NCBI GenBank assembly: GCA_964630875.1
Contig: CAZVXF010000012.1
Location: forward strand, 1-43,458
Origin: DAIDHZ01 sp035480255
GTDB taxonomy: Bacteria > Chlamydiota > Chlamydiia > Chlamydiales > SM23-39
Direction of reading: 5' to 3'
DNA length: 43,458 nt
Of this stretch, positions 31,890 to 40,854 are shown piece after piece. Within the stretch, counting starts at the first letter, position 1. Each line of letters opens with the position of its first letter. Position numbers and translations under genes: made by a program. The notes beneath the pieces are model-generated. The model was given only the letters and a program-made list of their open reading frames with translations. It ran no database searches and had not been told where the DNA came from.

Positions 31890-33422
31890 CTATTCGTGAA
31901 AGTATAATTCACGAGGGCCGGCAGGCTTGCCTGCTCGTTTGGTGATTTCATCAAGGATTTTTAAGGCCATTTCTTCGTTGCTGCCAAAACCACATAATCG
32001 ATAACCTGCAGGAGTAAATGGTCCGTTCATTAATTGATCATAGAGGGTGGGATTTTCTCTTTGAATTTTTGAAAAATCTGGCAATACATTCAGTTCTTTT
32101 GCGAGATTTTCACAAATAAGCATGTGATTACTAAAACGGTGCTGTGATTTCATTTTTTTGCAACGAAACTCGCGAGACTCTTTCAATCCCTCTTCCATGA
32201 TAGAATCACTGGGCCATGCAATTTTTTTACTTAAGGTCATACAAGCAAGCCTTGCTTGCAATTCAAGAATCCCAAAACTGATTGAATGTCTTGCCAGACA
32301 AATAAAGGCCATATTAGGAAATTTGGGATGAAAGATGTTATGCAATAAAAAAGGTTGTAGAGAAGGAGATGAGTCAAATTCTAATTCTTTTTGCATGCTC
32401 TGATCAAAAAAAGAAGCATCTGTACAATACCCAGTGGAAAAAACAAGATCATCGACTTCCAAACGACTTTCGTCTTCAAGGATTAACATACTTCCATCAA
32501 TCTTTTGAATGCGCCCATTTTTGGGGATAATCACCCTTTTTTTGACATGATGCAAATAGGTATCAGATGTTGTAAGGAATGGGAATTCTTTTAAAGAACT
32601 CGAAATAATTAAATTTGGATCTATTTTAAATTGCTCGCTGCACAACTCTACAAGAATCTTATTGATTCTTTCGTTGTGTTCATCTTGCGTTTCATTTTGA
32701 GCCAAACTGTTACGTTTAAAAGAGATTAAATCAAAAGGAATGAGTCTCTGTGTTTCTTTTTCTTTACGATAGCGTGATAATATCCAATAAGGACGATGAT
32801 AAATATGAAATACTTTGTCTGCTTTCAAAGCGATGTCTGCAGCAATTTCTGTTCCGCTAAACGAATTTCCAATAATTGCTACTTTTCTGCCTAGAAAAGA
32901 ATCTGGTTTTTTATAATTTTCAGAATGAATCACTCTCCCGCTGAATGTCTCTAATCCTTGAATTTGAGGGGTATACCCTTTCGAATATAAACCGCTGCAA
33001 ATGACTACAGAGTCAAATAGGGAAGTTTCGAGGTATTTTTCATCTCTAATCCATTCTACAGCCCATTGATCGTTGAGCCGTCTAATTTTCGTCACATTGC
33101 AATTAAGTTTTGTGTTTTCATAAAGATCATTGTGTTTTGCATAATTGCAAAGATAGTGATATACCTCTTTAGAGTTTGGGAAATCGTCTGCATTTTCATC
33201 CCAGGGAAAATCTGAAAAACAAGAAGAAAACCGCGAATTATTAATCTTTAGACTATCCCATACTTTTCCCTCTTCTGGGTTCCAAACGCCTCCAATGGAA
33301 CTGCTTTTTTCAAACACAGTGGGAGTTAGGCCGCATGCTTTAGCTTCTTTAGCAGTCACTAAACCTGAAGGGCCTCCACCGATAATTGCTACTGTACTCG
33401 CTAGAATGATCGACATGAACAT
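31890..33422 (-). CDS. Flavin-containing monooxygenase (eukaryote-like FMO)
   Basis: A 510-aa NAD(P)H- and FAD-dependent monooxygenase. The FAD motif GGGPSG (15-20), GGVWNP (44-49), the FMO fingerprint FSGRVIHSENY (160-170, FxGxxxHxxxY) and the second dinucleotide motif GNSFSG (185-190) are all in order. The C-terminal FSTGYC matches the conserved F/L-A/S-T-G-Y motif. The class I FMO architecture is shared with eukaryotic FMOs and with some Legionella and environmental chlamydial proteins. Substrates are soft nucleophiles (N or S); here unknown. It is last of a minus-strand run with MATE, SH2-like and OppA-fusion genes, 61 bp from MATE. Horizontal acquisition is plausible. Confidence 0.9.
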   Translation of the reverse strand: MFMSIILASTVAIIGGGPSGLVTAKEAKACGLTPTVFEKSSSIGGVWNPEEGKVWDSLKINNSRFSSCFSDFPWDENADDFPNSKEVYHYLCNYAKHNDLYENTKLNCNVTKIRRLNDQWAVEWIRDEKYLETSLFDSVVICSGLYSKGYTPQIQGLETFSGRVIHSENYKKPDSFLGRKVAIIGNSFSGTEIAADIALKADKVFHIYHRPYWILSRYRKEKETQRLIPFDLISFKRNSLAQNETQDEHNERINKILVELCSEQFKIDPNLIISSSLKEFPFLTTSDTYLHHVKKRVIIPKNGRIQKIDGSMLILEDESRLEVDDLVFSTGYCTDASFFDQSMQKELEFDSSPSLQPFLLHNIFHPKFPNMAFICLARHSISFGILELQARLACMTLSKKIAWPSDSIMEEGLKESREFRCKKMKSQHRFSNHMLICENLAKELNVLPDFSKIQRENPTLYDQLMNGPFTPAGYRLCGFGSNEEMALKILDEITKRAGKPAGPRELYFHE

Positions 33423-33483
33423 AATTTGACGAACATTATAGTCGTAATCTAAATTTTATTGTATAGCAAAATTGAGGTTGGTA

Positions 33484-34884
33484 TTATTTTCTGATAAAGC
33501 CTAAATTGGAAGCGGGTAGCTGACTGTTCTCAGTTTGCCTCGATACGCCATCTCGTTTACATAGAAAACGCATACGCCAATAATAAATGGGGAGCGTACT
33601 CGTCATCTGTACAAGGCTCAGAACAATCCAAAAATATTTTGGAGCAATCAGCAGTTGGTTGATGAACAAATACATGAAACAATAATCAGTAGTTCGAAAA
33701 ATGACACCTGCGTAGAAATAGAACTTAGTATCTTTAAATGCAAAAACGTAACTCAATGGAATGGCTGTAAATGTAAAATAGACAAACCATAACCAAATCC
33801 CCAGAAAAAAGACCGCAATCGATTGTGGATCTAAAGATATACCGGGAAAAAGGCATGCAAAAGTAAAAGAGGGAAACCCTAAAAGTGGAAAGGCTGAAAG
33901 AATCGTAATACCAATTATCAGAATCAAACTGGAACGCGCAGCGCGAGTTAAGAATGCAATTTTATTTGCACCTAAAAGATGTGAGACAACAATTGTTTGG
34001 GCTTGATAAATGGCTTCAAAAAGAAAAGGGAAAAAAAGAGTTAAAGTTCCTCCGATAGATAAAATTAACAGGTGATCACTTCCCTTAGTGCTCATGAGGC
34101 GTGCAATCAGAATCCAACAGCCATATCCAAAAATACGATTGCATGCACGAAAAAGACCGCTTTGAATACAGTTCCAGAATAGAGCCAGTTCAAATTTCCA
34201 TCGATGCGTGTGATAAAGCTCTCGGTATTTTGTTTGTAAGAAGAGAGTTCCTAAAATCAAACAAAAAATTCCTTGAGCGATGAGATTACTCAATGCTCCT
34301 CCGAGAATCCCAAGCGTTGGTATCCACGGATCCATCCCGAATATGAAGAGATACCCTAAGAAAATTTTTATGACCTGATCTGCGATGTTGACAAACAAAA
34401 TCAATCGGGTTTTTCCCATTCCGAGAAAAAAACACGATAAACTTGCATTGAGAGGGTAAATAAAATTAAACGATGTGAGCAAGTAAAGATAGGGAAGTGC
34501 TGTCGTCTCCATCCCAGTTCCTTGAAAATACCAATGGCCGCAAAACAGGCTGGCAGGAACAGTGATGAACATAGAGATGAGTGAAAACCATATAAATTGC
34601 CAAAGGCCAGGACCGATTGCTTGATATTCTCGAGCACTATACCAGCGAGCAACAAATACTTGCGCCATCATCACTACGGCAATAGATGCCAGCTGGGGTA
34701 TCTGACATACATATGTCGCGTTGAGCGCTGCTTGCAATGCTTCTTTGGAAACTCTCGTAAGAAAGAGTTTTTCAAGTAGCTGAAATAGATAATTAGAGAG
34801 CGTCGTTCCAACAAGAGGGAGAAATAGAATCCAAAAGTTTCCCGCCTCCCTCTTTGAAGGAGATGTCTCTAGAGATTTTTGCAT
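33484..34884 (-). CDS. MATE-family efflux transporter
   Basis: A 466-aa protein with about 12 hydrophobic segments arranged as two related halves (FLPLVGTTLSNYLFQLLEKL at the start; a similar region begins around residue 240). The order and the loop GMGKTRLILFVNIADQVIKI fit the MatE fold, cation-coupled exporters of drugs, siderophores or metabolites. The ATG at 34884 comes 5 bp after the SH2-like gene's stop and is preferred over an in-frame ATG inside that gene. Substrate unknown. Confidence 0.85.
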   Translation of the reverse strand: MQKSLETSPSKREAGNFWILFLPLVGTTLSNYLFQLLEKLFLTRVSKEALQAALNATYVCQIPQLASIAVVMMAQVFVARWYSAREYQAIGPGLWQFIWFSLISMFITVPASLFCGHWYFQGTGMETTALPYLYLLTSFNFIYPLNASLSCFFLGMGKTRLILFVNIADQVIKIFLGYLFIFGMDPWIPTLGILGGALSNLIAQGIFCLILGTLFLQTKYRELYHTHRWKFELALFWNCIQSGLFRACNRIFGYGCWILIARLMSTKGSDHLLILSIGGTLTLFFPFLFEAIYQAQTIVVSHLLGANKIAFLTRAARSSLILIIGITILSAFPLLGFPSFTFACLFPGISLDPQSIAVFFLGIWLWFVYFTFTAIPLSYVFAFKDTKFYFYAGVIFRTTDYCFMYLFINQLLIAPKYFWIVLSLVQMTSTLPIYYWRMRFLCKRDGVSRQTENSQLPASNLGFIRK

Positions 34885-34889
34885 TGCGT

Positions 34890-35267
34890 TTATCGTTTTA
34901 TAAACGGAACACATTCACCTTCTTCACAATGCATGATCAAGTGTAAAACAGGATCGATAGAAAAATTTTGGTAAGGTCCACCTGGCCCTGCGTTTTCATA
35001 ACACCATCCCTCAGGACCAATAGAAACAACCACAGGTTGATGTCTGATTGAGAAATCAGGAAGAATGAAGGATACATAGTAATGTTCCTCGTTTTCTTTT
35101 GTTGACGGCTCTCCTTTACGAAGAATGTAAAGATAGGGAGTTTTTAGACCCCTTAGCATTCTTTCAGCATCAATACCAGGAATGTTCCCATGCCATGCAG
35201 GATGACATGTGATTCCCTCAAAGATTGTGAATTCTTGTAATTTTTTAAATAGTGCTGACATAGTCAT
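34890..35267 (-). CDS. Stand-alone SH2-like domain protein
   Basis: A 125-aa protein with no other domain. The pattern aligns with eukaryotic SH2 domains: PAWHGNIPGIDAERML (23-38; compare W-x-x-G/HG-x-I-x-x-x-x-A-E-x-x-L) and YLYILRKGE, with Arg50 in the position of the invariant beta-B5 phosphotyrosine-binding Arg. Next come YYVSFILPDFSIRHQPVVVSIGPEGWCY with His76 at the beta-D4 place (given here as landmarks) and NFSIDPVLHLIMHC matching the C-terminal helix. There is no signal peptide. It starts at 35267 in an ATGA overlap with the OppA-fusion gene, so translation is coupled. A secreted phosphotyrosine reader acting in the host is the tempting inference. Confidence 0.7.
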   Translation of the reverse strand: MTMSALFKKLQEFTIFEGITCHPAWHGNIPGIDAERMLRGLKTPYLYILRKGEPSTKENEEHYYVSFILPDFSIRHQPVVVSIGPEGWCYENAGPGGPYQNFSIDPVLHLIMHCEEGECVPFIKR

Positions 35268-38236
35268 CCCCTTTTGAATAAATTTGGCGCAAGGTTAAAA
35301 CAACCTCCTCGCACTTGTTGTAAATTAATTTGAAAACTTTTACGTATCATCGCTTGTTCTTGCTCATAAAAAAGAGGAACTACTGGCATCCCTCGTGCAA
35401 GAATCTCTTCAGCTTTGTTTAGGTAGGAAGATCTTTGGAATGGATTGATTTCCTCTTCGCTAAGATCAAGTAAATGTTGGAATTCAGGTTCTTCCCAGCG
35501 CGAAGAGTTAGCTCCTTCTTTAGCAAACTTAAAGGAATTAAGCATTCCAATCGGATCATTGATCGGTGTTGTCCAAGTCAAAAGCCCACTTTGGAATTGA
35601 GCTTCTGTCAATTTAGAAAAAAATGAGTTCCAAGAATAAGTTTGCAATTGGCATTGGATTCCAAGATGGAATTCAAATTGCCGTTTGATGACATGGACAC
35701 AAGCCTTTAAAGAGCTTGTTTGGGCAAACGCAAGCTGGATAGTAAGGTCTTTTTTTGAGATCCCAAGTTCACTTAAGCTCTCGTGCAATAATTTTTGAGC
35801 TTCTTCTCTATTGGAATCTGGGAATACTTTATGTTCTCTTTCGCAATGATGTGGGAATAAAACCGATAAAGTAGGCGTGCAAGGTTGTAACATCGCTTTG
35901 ACAAGCTCGGATCGATCAATGGTTAGAGAAAGAGCGCGTCGAAACTTAGGATTGTTGAAAGGAGGAATTGTTGTATTGAATACTAATAACCCAAGGCGAC
36001 TATTTGGCGAATACACCGTTTGCCCTTCTTCTGGAATAGAAAAAGGTTGCCAAGCTCCAAAAGGATTTCCTACCCAGTCTATTTCATTTTTCATAAAGGC
36101 TTGCATCGCCTGGAATGAATCCATGGAAGTAAGAGTGATTTGATCAAGTTGTGTCTGTGTCGCATCCCAATAAAGAGGGTTTTTTACCAATTGATAAGCT
36201 TGGTTAGGTTTATTGACTTTTAATTGAAAAGGTCCGTTACAAGGGTAATGAATGCCTGCCTGATATGGCCACTGAGGCCGTTCTTGATCGACTAAGCGGT
36301 GTATTGGAGAGAAAATCGGTAATGAGGCCATCTGTAGAAAATAGGGGGTGGGTCGTACCAGGTCGATTTGCAAGGTACGATCATCAATGACCTGGATTCC
36401 TACTTGATCAGAGGTGACTTTTCCTTCTTTTGCTTCTTTTGCATTCTTGATCGGGTAAAAGTAGGCAGCGAAGTTTGTCTTAAAATCCGGGGATAAAATC
36501 CTTTTCCATGAATAAGCGAAATCATGCGCGGAAACTAAGGATCCATCGTTCCAAAATGAAGGGCGAAGTTTAAAAATATATTGCTTTAAATCAGGTGAAA
36601 TTTTGATGGATTCTGCAGCGGCATTTTCTATTTGTCCATCTTGACTGATACGCGTTAATCCTTCGAAGAGAAATTTTAAGACTTCACTGGATACGGTTTC
36701 TCCTCCAATTCGAGGATCAAGAGAAAACATAGAATGGCCAAGTGCGATTCTCAAAGTCTGCTGATTTTTTCTTTTTTTGCACCATTCCTGCATGGCTTTT
36801 TCTAGGGCGAGAACAAAGAGCTCTGTCTCATTGGAGGTTGGGTGTAATAGAGCGCAATTAAATGAAATTTCTTCCGGATTCTCAAGAATATTGTAGGCCC
36901 AATCCTTTGTATTGGATAAATAATTGCGAACGACAGTCGAAATCACCTCTGTAATCGATTGATCATCGCTACGCACAAGGATAAAAATTCTGAGAGCATC
37001 GCGATAAATTTTAAATGAAAAACCATTGGAAATCTTTTCTGCACGATGTTTTAAGAAGTGAGTAAATAAGGTAGACAAAATCGCAGGGTCGAGTAAAGCC
37101 TGTTTCTCCAAGGGAACAAGCGCATGAAAGAAGGTCTCAATCAGTTCGGGATCTTGCGTTGCTTCATTAGACAGATTTTGTTTGAAGGAAAAAAGTAGTT
37201 CTTGCTGCTTAACGAGAAGTCCACCGTTATAGTCTCTAAATTCTCCAATCGCTCCCACTAAAATTTGAGTCACTTTTTTTCGGGCAGCATAAAAATCAAG
37301 CGAACCATCTGATCGAATTAATGCCGATTCGTAAGGAAGCAAAAGTCTAAAGAGTGAAGCTTCTACCTGATGACCTTCAAGATGTCGCACTGGAATGATT
37401 CGATCTAAAATAATTGGACATCCAACAATTCGCTCTTTAAATGAGAATCGATGGAGAGGGGATATTTGAACGAGAGTCACATGGAAAACGATTTCTTTTC
37501 CTGAGTGCTGGTCTAAAGTGATGTTTACTTGAGGAAGATCGTTAATAGATGTGATCTCTTGGCTCAAAATCAAGATGTTTTTGTACACTTCTTCTTGGTT
37601 GAGCTTGATGAACATCGAAGGGATCAGCTTTTGGATGCTGTTTTTTACTTTTTCTTTGAAATTATCAGTGATGAATCTTCTTTCTGAGTGAGTGAATGGA
37701 ATTCCATCTTTTTTCTCGATCTCGAAATAGCAAATGCGAATATTCTCGTTTTGAGAAGTGTGGCTATAGTAGCTCTCTTTGACAAATTGAAGATTTGGGA
37801 AGTGCTTTTGGAGAGATACCAGAATGTTTTCTTCATCAAATAACTCGCATCGGTCCATGACGTTGAATCCGATTAAGCAGCCCATTACAGGTCGGGAAGA
37901 AAAAGGAAAAATTAACTTCGTTGGTAACCAGCGTACAAAAAGATGTCGGGAAGAGGATAAGGCAGATGTACTGAGAAGTTTTTTTCTTGTGTTATAGATA
38001 GAAAGAATGAGGCGACTGAGATGATGCGGCTCTCTGTGATCGAGATATTTTTTTTTGGCTAAGGAATAAAAAAGAACTAAATCATTTGTAATTGAATCGT
38101 CAGTGAAACGAATGAACCGATCTAACCATTTTTTCAGATTTCTATGTGTGGCATTAAATGAAGAGTGAAACTGAACAGGAATTGTGTGTTCTAGTTGATG
38201 CTCGTCTGCGTGTAGTTCTAGCTTGAGGCCGATCAT
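35264..38236 (-). CDS. Fusion of an unknown N-terminal region with a peptide-binding (OppA/SBP_bac_5) domain
   Basis: A 990-aa protein. Residues 1-490 are of unknown type, mixed alpha/beta, with no signal peptide or membrane segment. Residues about 495-985 form a complete periplasmic oligopeptide-binding fold: ALGHSMFSLDPRIGG, VLKFLFEGLTRISQDGQ, YIFKLRPSFWNDGSLVSAHDFAYSWKRIL, NPKFRRALSLTIDRSEL and PVVPLFYEQEQAMIR. Peptide-binding proteins are normally exported; here the domain sits behind 490 residues with no export signal. It could be secreted by another route or act in the cytosol, like SgrR-type regulators that carry an SBP domain behind a DNA-binding one, although no helix-turn-helix is obvious. 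It is first gene of the SH2-like/MATE unit. Confidence 0.8.
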   Translation of the reverse strand: MIGLKLELHADEHQLEHTIPVQFHSSFNATHRNLKKWLDRFIRFTDDSITNDLVLFYSLAKKKYLDHREPHHLSRLILSIYNTRKKLLSTSALSSSRHLFVRWLPTKLIFPFSSRPVMGCLIGFNVMDRCELFDEENILVSLQKHFPNLQFVKESYYSHTSQNENIRICYFEIEKKDGIPFTHSERRFITDNFKEKVKNSIQKLIPSMFIKLNQEEVYKNILILSQEITSINDLPQVNITLDQHSGKEIVFHVTLVQISPLHRFSFKERIVGCPIILDRIIPVRHLEGHQVEASLFRLLLPYESALIRSDGSLDFYAARKKVTQILVGAIGEFRDYNGGLLVKQQELLFSFKQNLSNEATQDPELIETFFHALVPLEKQALLDPAILSTLFTHFLKHRAEKISNGFSFKIYRDALRIFILVRSDDQSITEVISTVVRNYLSNTKDWAYNILENPEEISFNCALLHPTSNETELFVLALEKAMQEWCKKRKNQQTLRIALGHSMFSLDPRIGGETVSSEVLKFLFEGLTRISQDGQIENAAAESIKISPDLKQYIFKLRPSFWNDGSLVSAHDFAYSWKRILSPDFKTNFAAYFYPIKNAKEAKEGKVTSDQVGIQVIDDRTLQIDLVRPTPYFLQMASLPIFSPIHRLVDQERPQWPYQAGIHYPCNGPFQLKVNKPNQAYQLVKNPLYWDATQTQLDQITLTSMDSFQAMQAFMKNEIDWVGNPFGAWQPFSIPEEGQTVYSPNSRLGLLVFNTTIPPFNNPKFRRALSLTIDRSELVKAMLQPCTPTLSVLFPHHCEREHKVFPDSNREEAQKLLHESLSELGISKKDLTIQLAFAQTSSLKACVHVIKRQFEFHLGIQCQLQTYSWNSFFSKLTEAQFQSGLLTWTTPINDPIGMLNSFKFAKEGANSSRWEEPEFQHLLDLSEEEINPFQRSSYLNKAEEILARGMPVVPLFYEQEQAMIRKSFQINLQQVRGGCFNLAPNLFKRG

Positions 38237-38345
38237 TCTCTTCCCTTTAGGGGTCCATGAAGCTAATAATTCTACGCAGATTGGTTTATTAATTAAAGAT
38301 TTTTTTTAAGAAGCGAAAAAAATAAATTTTGTGTATATCTCAAGC

Positions 38346-39716
38346 ATGGTCGTAAAAAAACTTTCTTTTTTCGCCTTAGTATTGCTGATTGTATCTGCAG
38401 TTGATAGTAATCGAAACCTTCCATCTGCTGCGATTTTCGGAGCCCCCTTAATTTTCTTTTTTCTTTTTTCAGCATTGTTCTTTCTTTTCCCTGTCAGCTT
38501 AATTTCGGCTGAGCTGGGAACTCTTTCGGAAAGAAAAGGTGGGATCTATCATTGGGTCAGGTTAGCATTTGGAGAGAAGGCTGGAGTGGTTGCAATATGG
38601 TTGCAATGGGTACAAGCAATTTCTTGGTTTCCAACAATTTTGACATTCATCGCAGGAACTGGCGCTTTCCTGATCCAACCGGAACTCATGAGTAACAAGA
38701 CATATATGGTGTTTTCCATCTCGATCGTGTTTTGGGCTTTAACACTTGTGAACTTGCGAGGCATTCAAATATCTGCCAAGTTGAATGAAATCTTCTGTTT
38801 AATTGGCACATTAATTCCAACGCTTGCTTTAATTGTTTTAGGAATCATTTGGATCAGTAAAGGGGAATCTGTTGCCATTTCAGTTTCTATGCAATCAATA
38901 ATACCGTCATTTAGCGAATTGAGCCCATGGACTGCTCTTGTCGCCATCATGACTTCTTTTGCTGGGATGGAACTGGCGGGTGTTCATATGCGATCGATTG
39001 AAAATCCAAGAAAAGCATTTCCTCGGGCTGTCATCTTATCCAGCTTTGTCGTATTAGCAAGTATGATGTTTGGCGCTCTTGCAATTGCACTTGTTCTTCC
39101 TGCTCAATCCATCCATCTTGCGGGTGGATTAATGCAAGTTTTTGCTGCCTTTTTCAAAAAATTCCATTTGGATGCTTGGATCATTGTCGTTTCTTTAATG
39201 ATATTGGTCGGAAGCTTTGGAAATCTTATTAATTGGATATTAGCGCCGGCAAAAGGATTATTAAATGCTTCTGAACACGGTTATCTACCTTCTTTTTTTG
39301 CTAAAGTGAATAAGAATGGTGTTGCTTCTCGCATTCTGGTCATCCAAGCAGTATTAGTGACCTGCCTTTGTTCGCTATTTCTTTTGCTTCCAAGTGTGAA
39401 TGCAGTGTACTGGTTTTTAATGGCGACCAGTAGCTCTCTTTATACAATCATGTATATTCTGATGTTTTTCTCAGCAATTCGGCTTCGTAATACATTCCCG
39501 CGCAATGCATTTCATGTTCCTGGCGGAAACTTAGGCCTTTTCGGAATTTGTGGAATTGGGCTCATCGGTTGTATAATCACTTTGTTTGTCACTTTTGTAC
39601 CTCCACCGAATATTCAAATTGCATCTCCCTTGAAATATGCAATCATGATGCTTTGCGCAAATCTTTTTTTAATTTTTCCTGTCTTCCTTCTCTTTTTAAA
39701 GAAGAAAAAGTCATGA
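38346..39716 (+). CDS. APC-superfamily amino-acid antiporter (GadC/YjeM-like), copy 2
   Basis: A 456-aa polytopic protein from the ATG at 38346; a GTG five codons upstream is less likely. It is a paralogue of the 6300-7676 gene with collinear motifs: SFFALVLLIVSAVDSNRNLP, ISAELGTLSERKGGIYHWV, AIWLQWVQAISWFP, NLRGIQIS and INWILAPAKGLL. About 12 membrane segments. The stop overlaps the ATG of the hydrolase gene (ATGA), suggesting a shared operon. It lies 110 bp from the divergent OppA-fusion start, a possible two-way control region. Substrate unknown; amino-acid exchange with host is likely. Confidence 0.85.
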   Translation: MVVKKLSFFALVLLIVSAVDSNRNLPSAAIFGAPLIFFFLFSALFFLFPVSLISAELGTLSERKGGIYHWVRLAFGEKAGVVAIWLQWVQAISWFPTILTFIAGTGAFLIQPELMSNKTYMVFSISIVFWALTLVNLRGIQISAKLNEIFCLIGTLIPTLALIVLGIIWISKGESVAISVSMQSIIPSFSELSPWTALVAIMTSFAGMELAGVHMRSIENPRKAFPRAVILSSFVVLASMMFGALAIALVLPAQSIHLAGGLMQVFAAFFKKFHLDAWIIVVSLMILVGSFGNLINWILAPAKGLLNASEHGYLPSFFAKVNKNGVASRILVIQAVLVTCLCSLFLLLPSVNAVYWFLMATSSSLYTIMYILMFFSAIRLRNTFPRNAFHVPGGNLGLFGICGIGLIGCIITLFVTFVPPPNIQIASPLKYAIMMLCANLFLIFPVFLLFLKKKKS

Positions 39717-40390
39717 ATTGGATTCGGGCGATGGTGCTTGAGGTTTTTGCGATTTTAGGCGTTATTTTATTACAAATTTTTGGCTTGTTTTGGCAGCCCA
39801 AATTTCGAGCAACCAATTTTGGGACTCCTATCTTACTTGTTCATGGTTACATCAATACAAGTGCGATTTGGCTCTATTTGAAATGGAAAATTAAACATTT
39901 GGGTCCGATTTACACCATCACATTAAAACCGCCGTTTACTTCGATTGAAGCTCACGCAGAGCAGATGGACAAAATGGCGACTTTGATTGAAAAAGAGACA
40001 TTGAATAAGAACCTCATTCTTGTCGGATATTCGATGGGGGGACTAGTCAGCGCATACTATGCAACAAAACTGGCTCCGAAAAATAAGGTACAAAAGATCA
40101 TCTCTATATCAAGTCCTTTTGCAGGCACTCAAGTGGCTAAGATCGCAATTGGGACAAATGCCAATCAGATGAGAATCGGATCGATGTTTTTGACAAAAAT
40201 CAATGACGAAATCAACAATTCGAAGATTCCACTGTTTACCATTGCATCAAAAACAGATGAAATTGTGATTCCTTATTCCTCAGCTCTTCTTGAAAATTCG
40301 AAACAGTTTATTTTCAATGATTTAGGACATGCAGGTTTGATTTTTTCTCCAAGAATTGCAGCAACGCTGACTCATCTAATTGAAGCCTGA
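39713..40390 (+). CDS. Alpha/beta-hydrolase (lipase/esterase-like), membrane-anchored
   Basis: A 225-aa protein starting at MNWIRAM, ATGA-coupled to the antiporter. Residues 5-26 form one hydrophobic anchor. The hydrolase core has LLVHGYINTS (oxyanion His-Gly 44-45), the nucleophile elbow GYSMGG with Ser107, Asp182 (SKTDEIV) and His206 (LGHAG), a complete Ser-Asp-His triad. SSPFAGTQVAK resembles bacterial triacylglycerol lipases or acyltransferases with a PGAP1-like fold. It probably faces the periplasm. The 3' end overlaps the convergent small protein gene by 19 bp. Confidence 0.85.
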   Translation: MNWIRAMVLEVFAILGVILLQIFGLFWQPKFRATNFGTPILLVHGYINTSAIWLYLKWKIKHLGPIYTITLKPPFTSIEAHAEQMDKMATLIEKETLNKNLILVGYSMGGLVSAYYATKLAPKNKVQKIISISSPFAGTQVAKIAIGTNANQMRIGSMFLTKINDEINNSKIPLFTIASKTDEIVIPYSSALLENSKQFIFNDLGHAGLIFSPRIAATLTHLIEA

Positions 40391-40803
40391 TCTCCTTCGA
40401 TTTGCACTTGGATCCATAGATCTCGAGGATCTAATATGACTTCTTCTTCAAACTTTAAAACGCGCGGCCAAATGAGACTATCTCGATTGGCAGTCCACTT
40501 CAAGATGTACTTGCCAGGAGGCAACTGAAAACTTGCATCGCCTCTTTTTCCAAATACGTCTCTTGGTTTTAGGGGAACGATTTGCCCGTTGAATACGACG
40601 TTTTGGATTTGTAAGCCAGAAAGCAGCGGACTGTCTTTTACGAGGATTTCAACGCGAATCAAATCTGCGCTTTCAAGACCAAATTTTTTAGGTCCTAAAT
40701 AGGTCTGAGCAATATTTCCATCAGTGGTGATTCTCGGAATGGTTAGGAGGTTGAGAATGCTAAAGAAAATTCCTACGTAGATAAGAGCGCGAATCTTTCT
40801 CAT
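40372..40803 (-). CDS. Hypothetical exported protein, beta-rich
   Basis: A 143-aa protein not recognised. Residues 5-22 are a signal or anchor (LIYVGIFFSILNLLT). The rest looks beta-rich with a conserved-type SFQLPPGKYILKWTANRD segment, reminiscent of carboxypeptidase-regulatory or Ig-like sandwich modules, and many Pro/Val positions. It is likely periplasmic or surface-associated. The gene is monocistronic and divergent from the AAA gene by 51 bp. Confidence 0.7.
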   Translation of the reverse strand: MRKIRALIYVGIFFSILNLLTIPRITTDGNIAQTYLGPKKFGLESADLIRVEILVKDSPLLSGLQIQNVVFNGQIVPLKPRDVFGKRGDASFQLPPGKYILKWTANRDSLIWPRVLKFEEEVILDPRDLWIQVQIEGDQASIR

Positions 40804-40835
40804 ATTTTTTATATATAGTTTTTATTTGATTTTTT

Positions 40836-40844
40836 TGCTATACT
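40836..40844 (+). promoter_or_regulatory. Extended -10 promoter very close to the AAA gene start
   Basis: TGCTATACT matches TGnTATAnT-type extended -10 elements and ends 10 bp before the ATG at 40855. The mRNA leader would be only a few nucleotides, too short for a Shine-Dalgarno, and none is seen. Confidence 0.45.
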
Positions 40845-40854
40845 TGTCAGCCTT

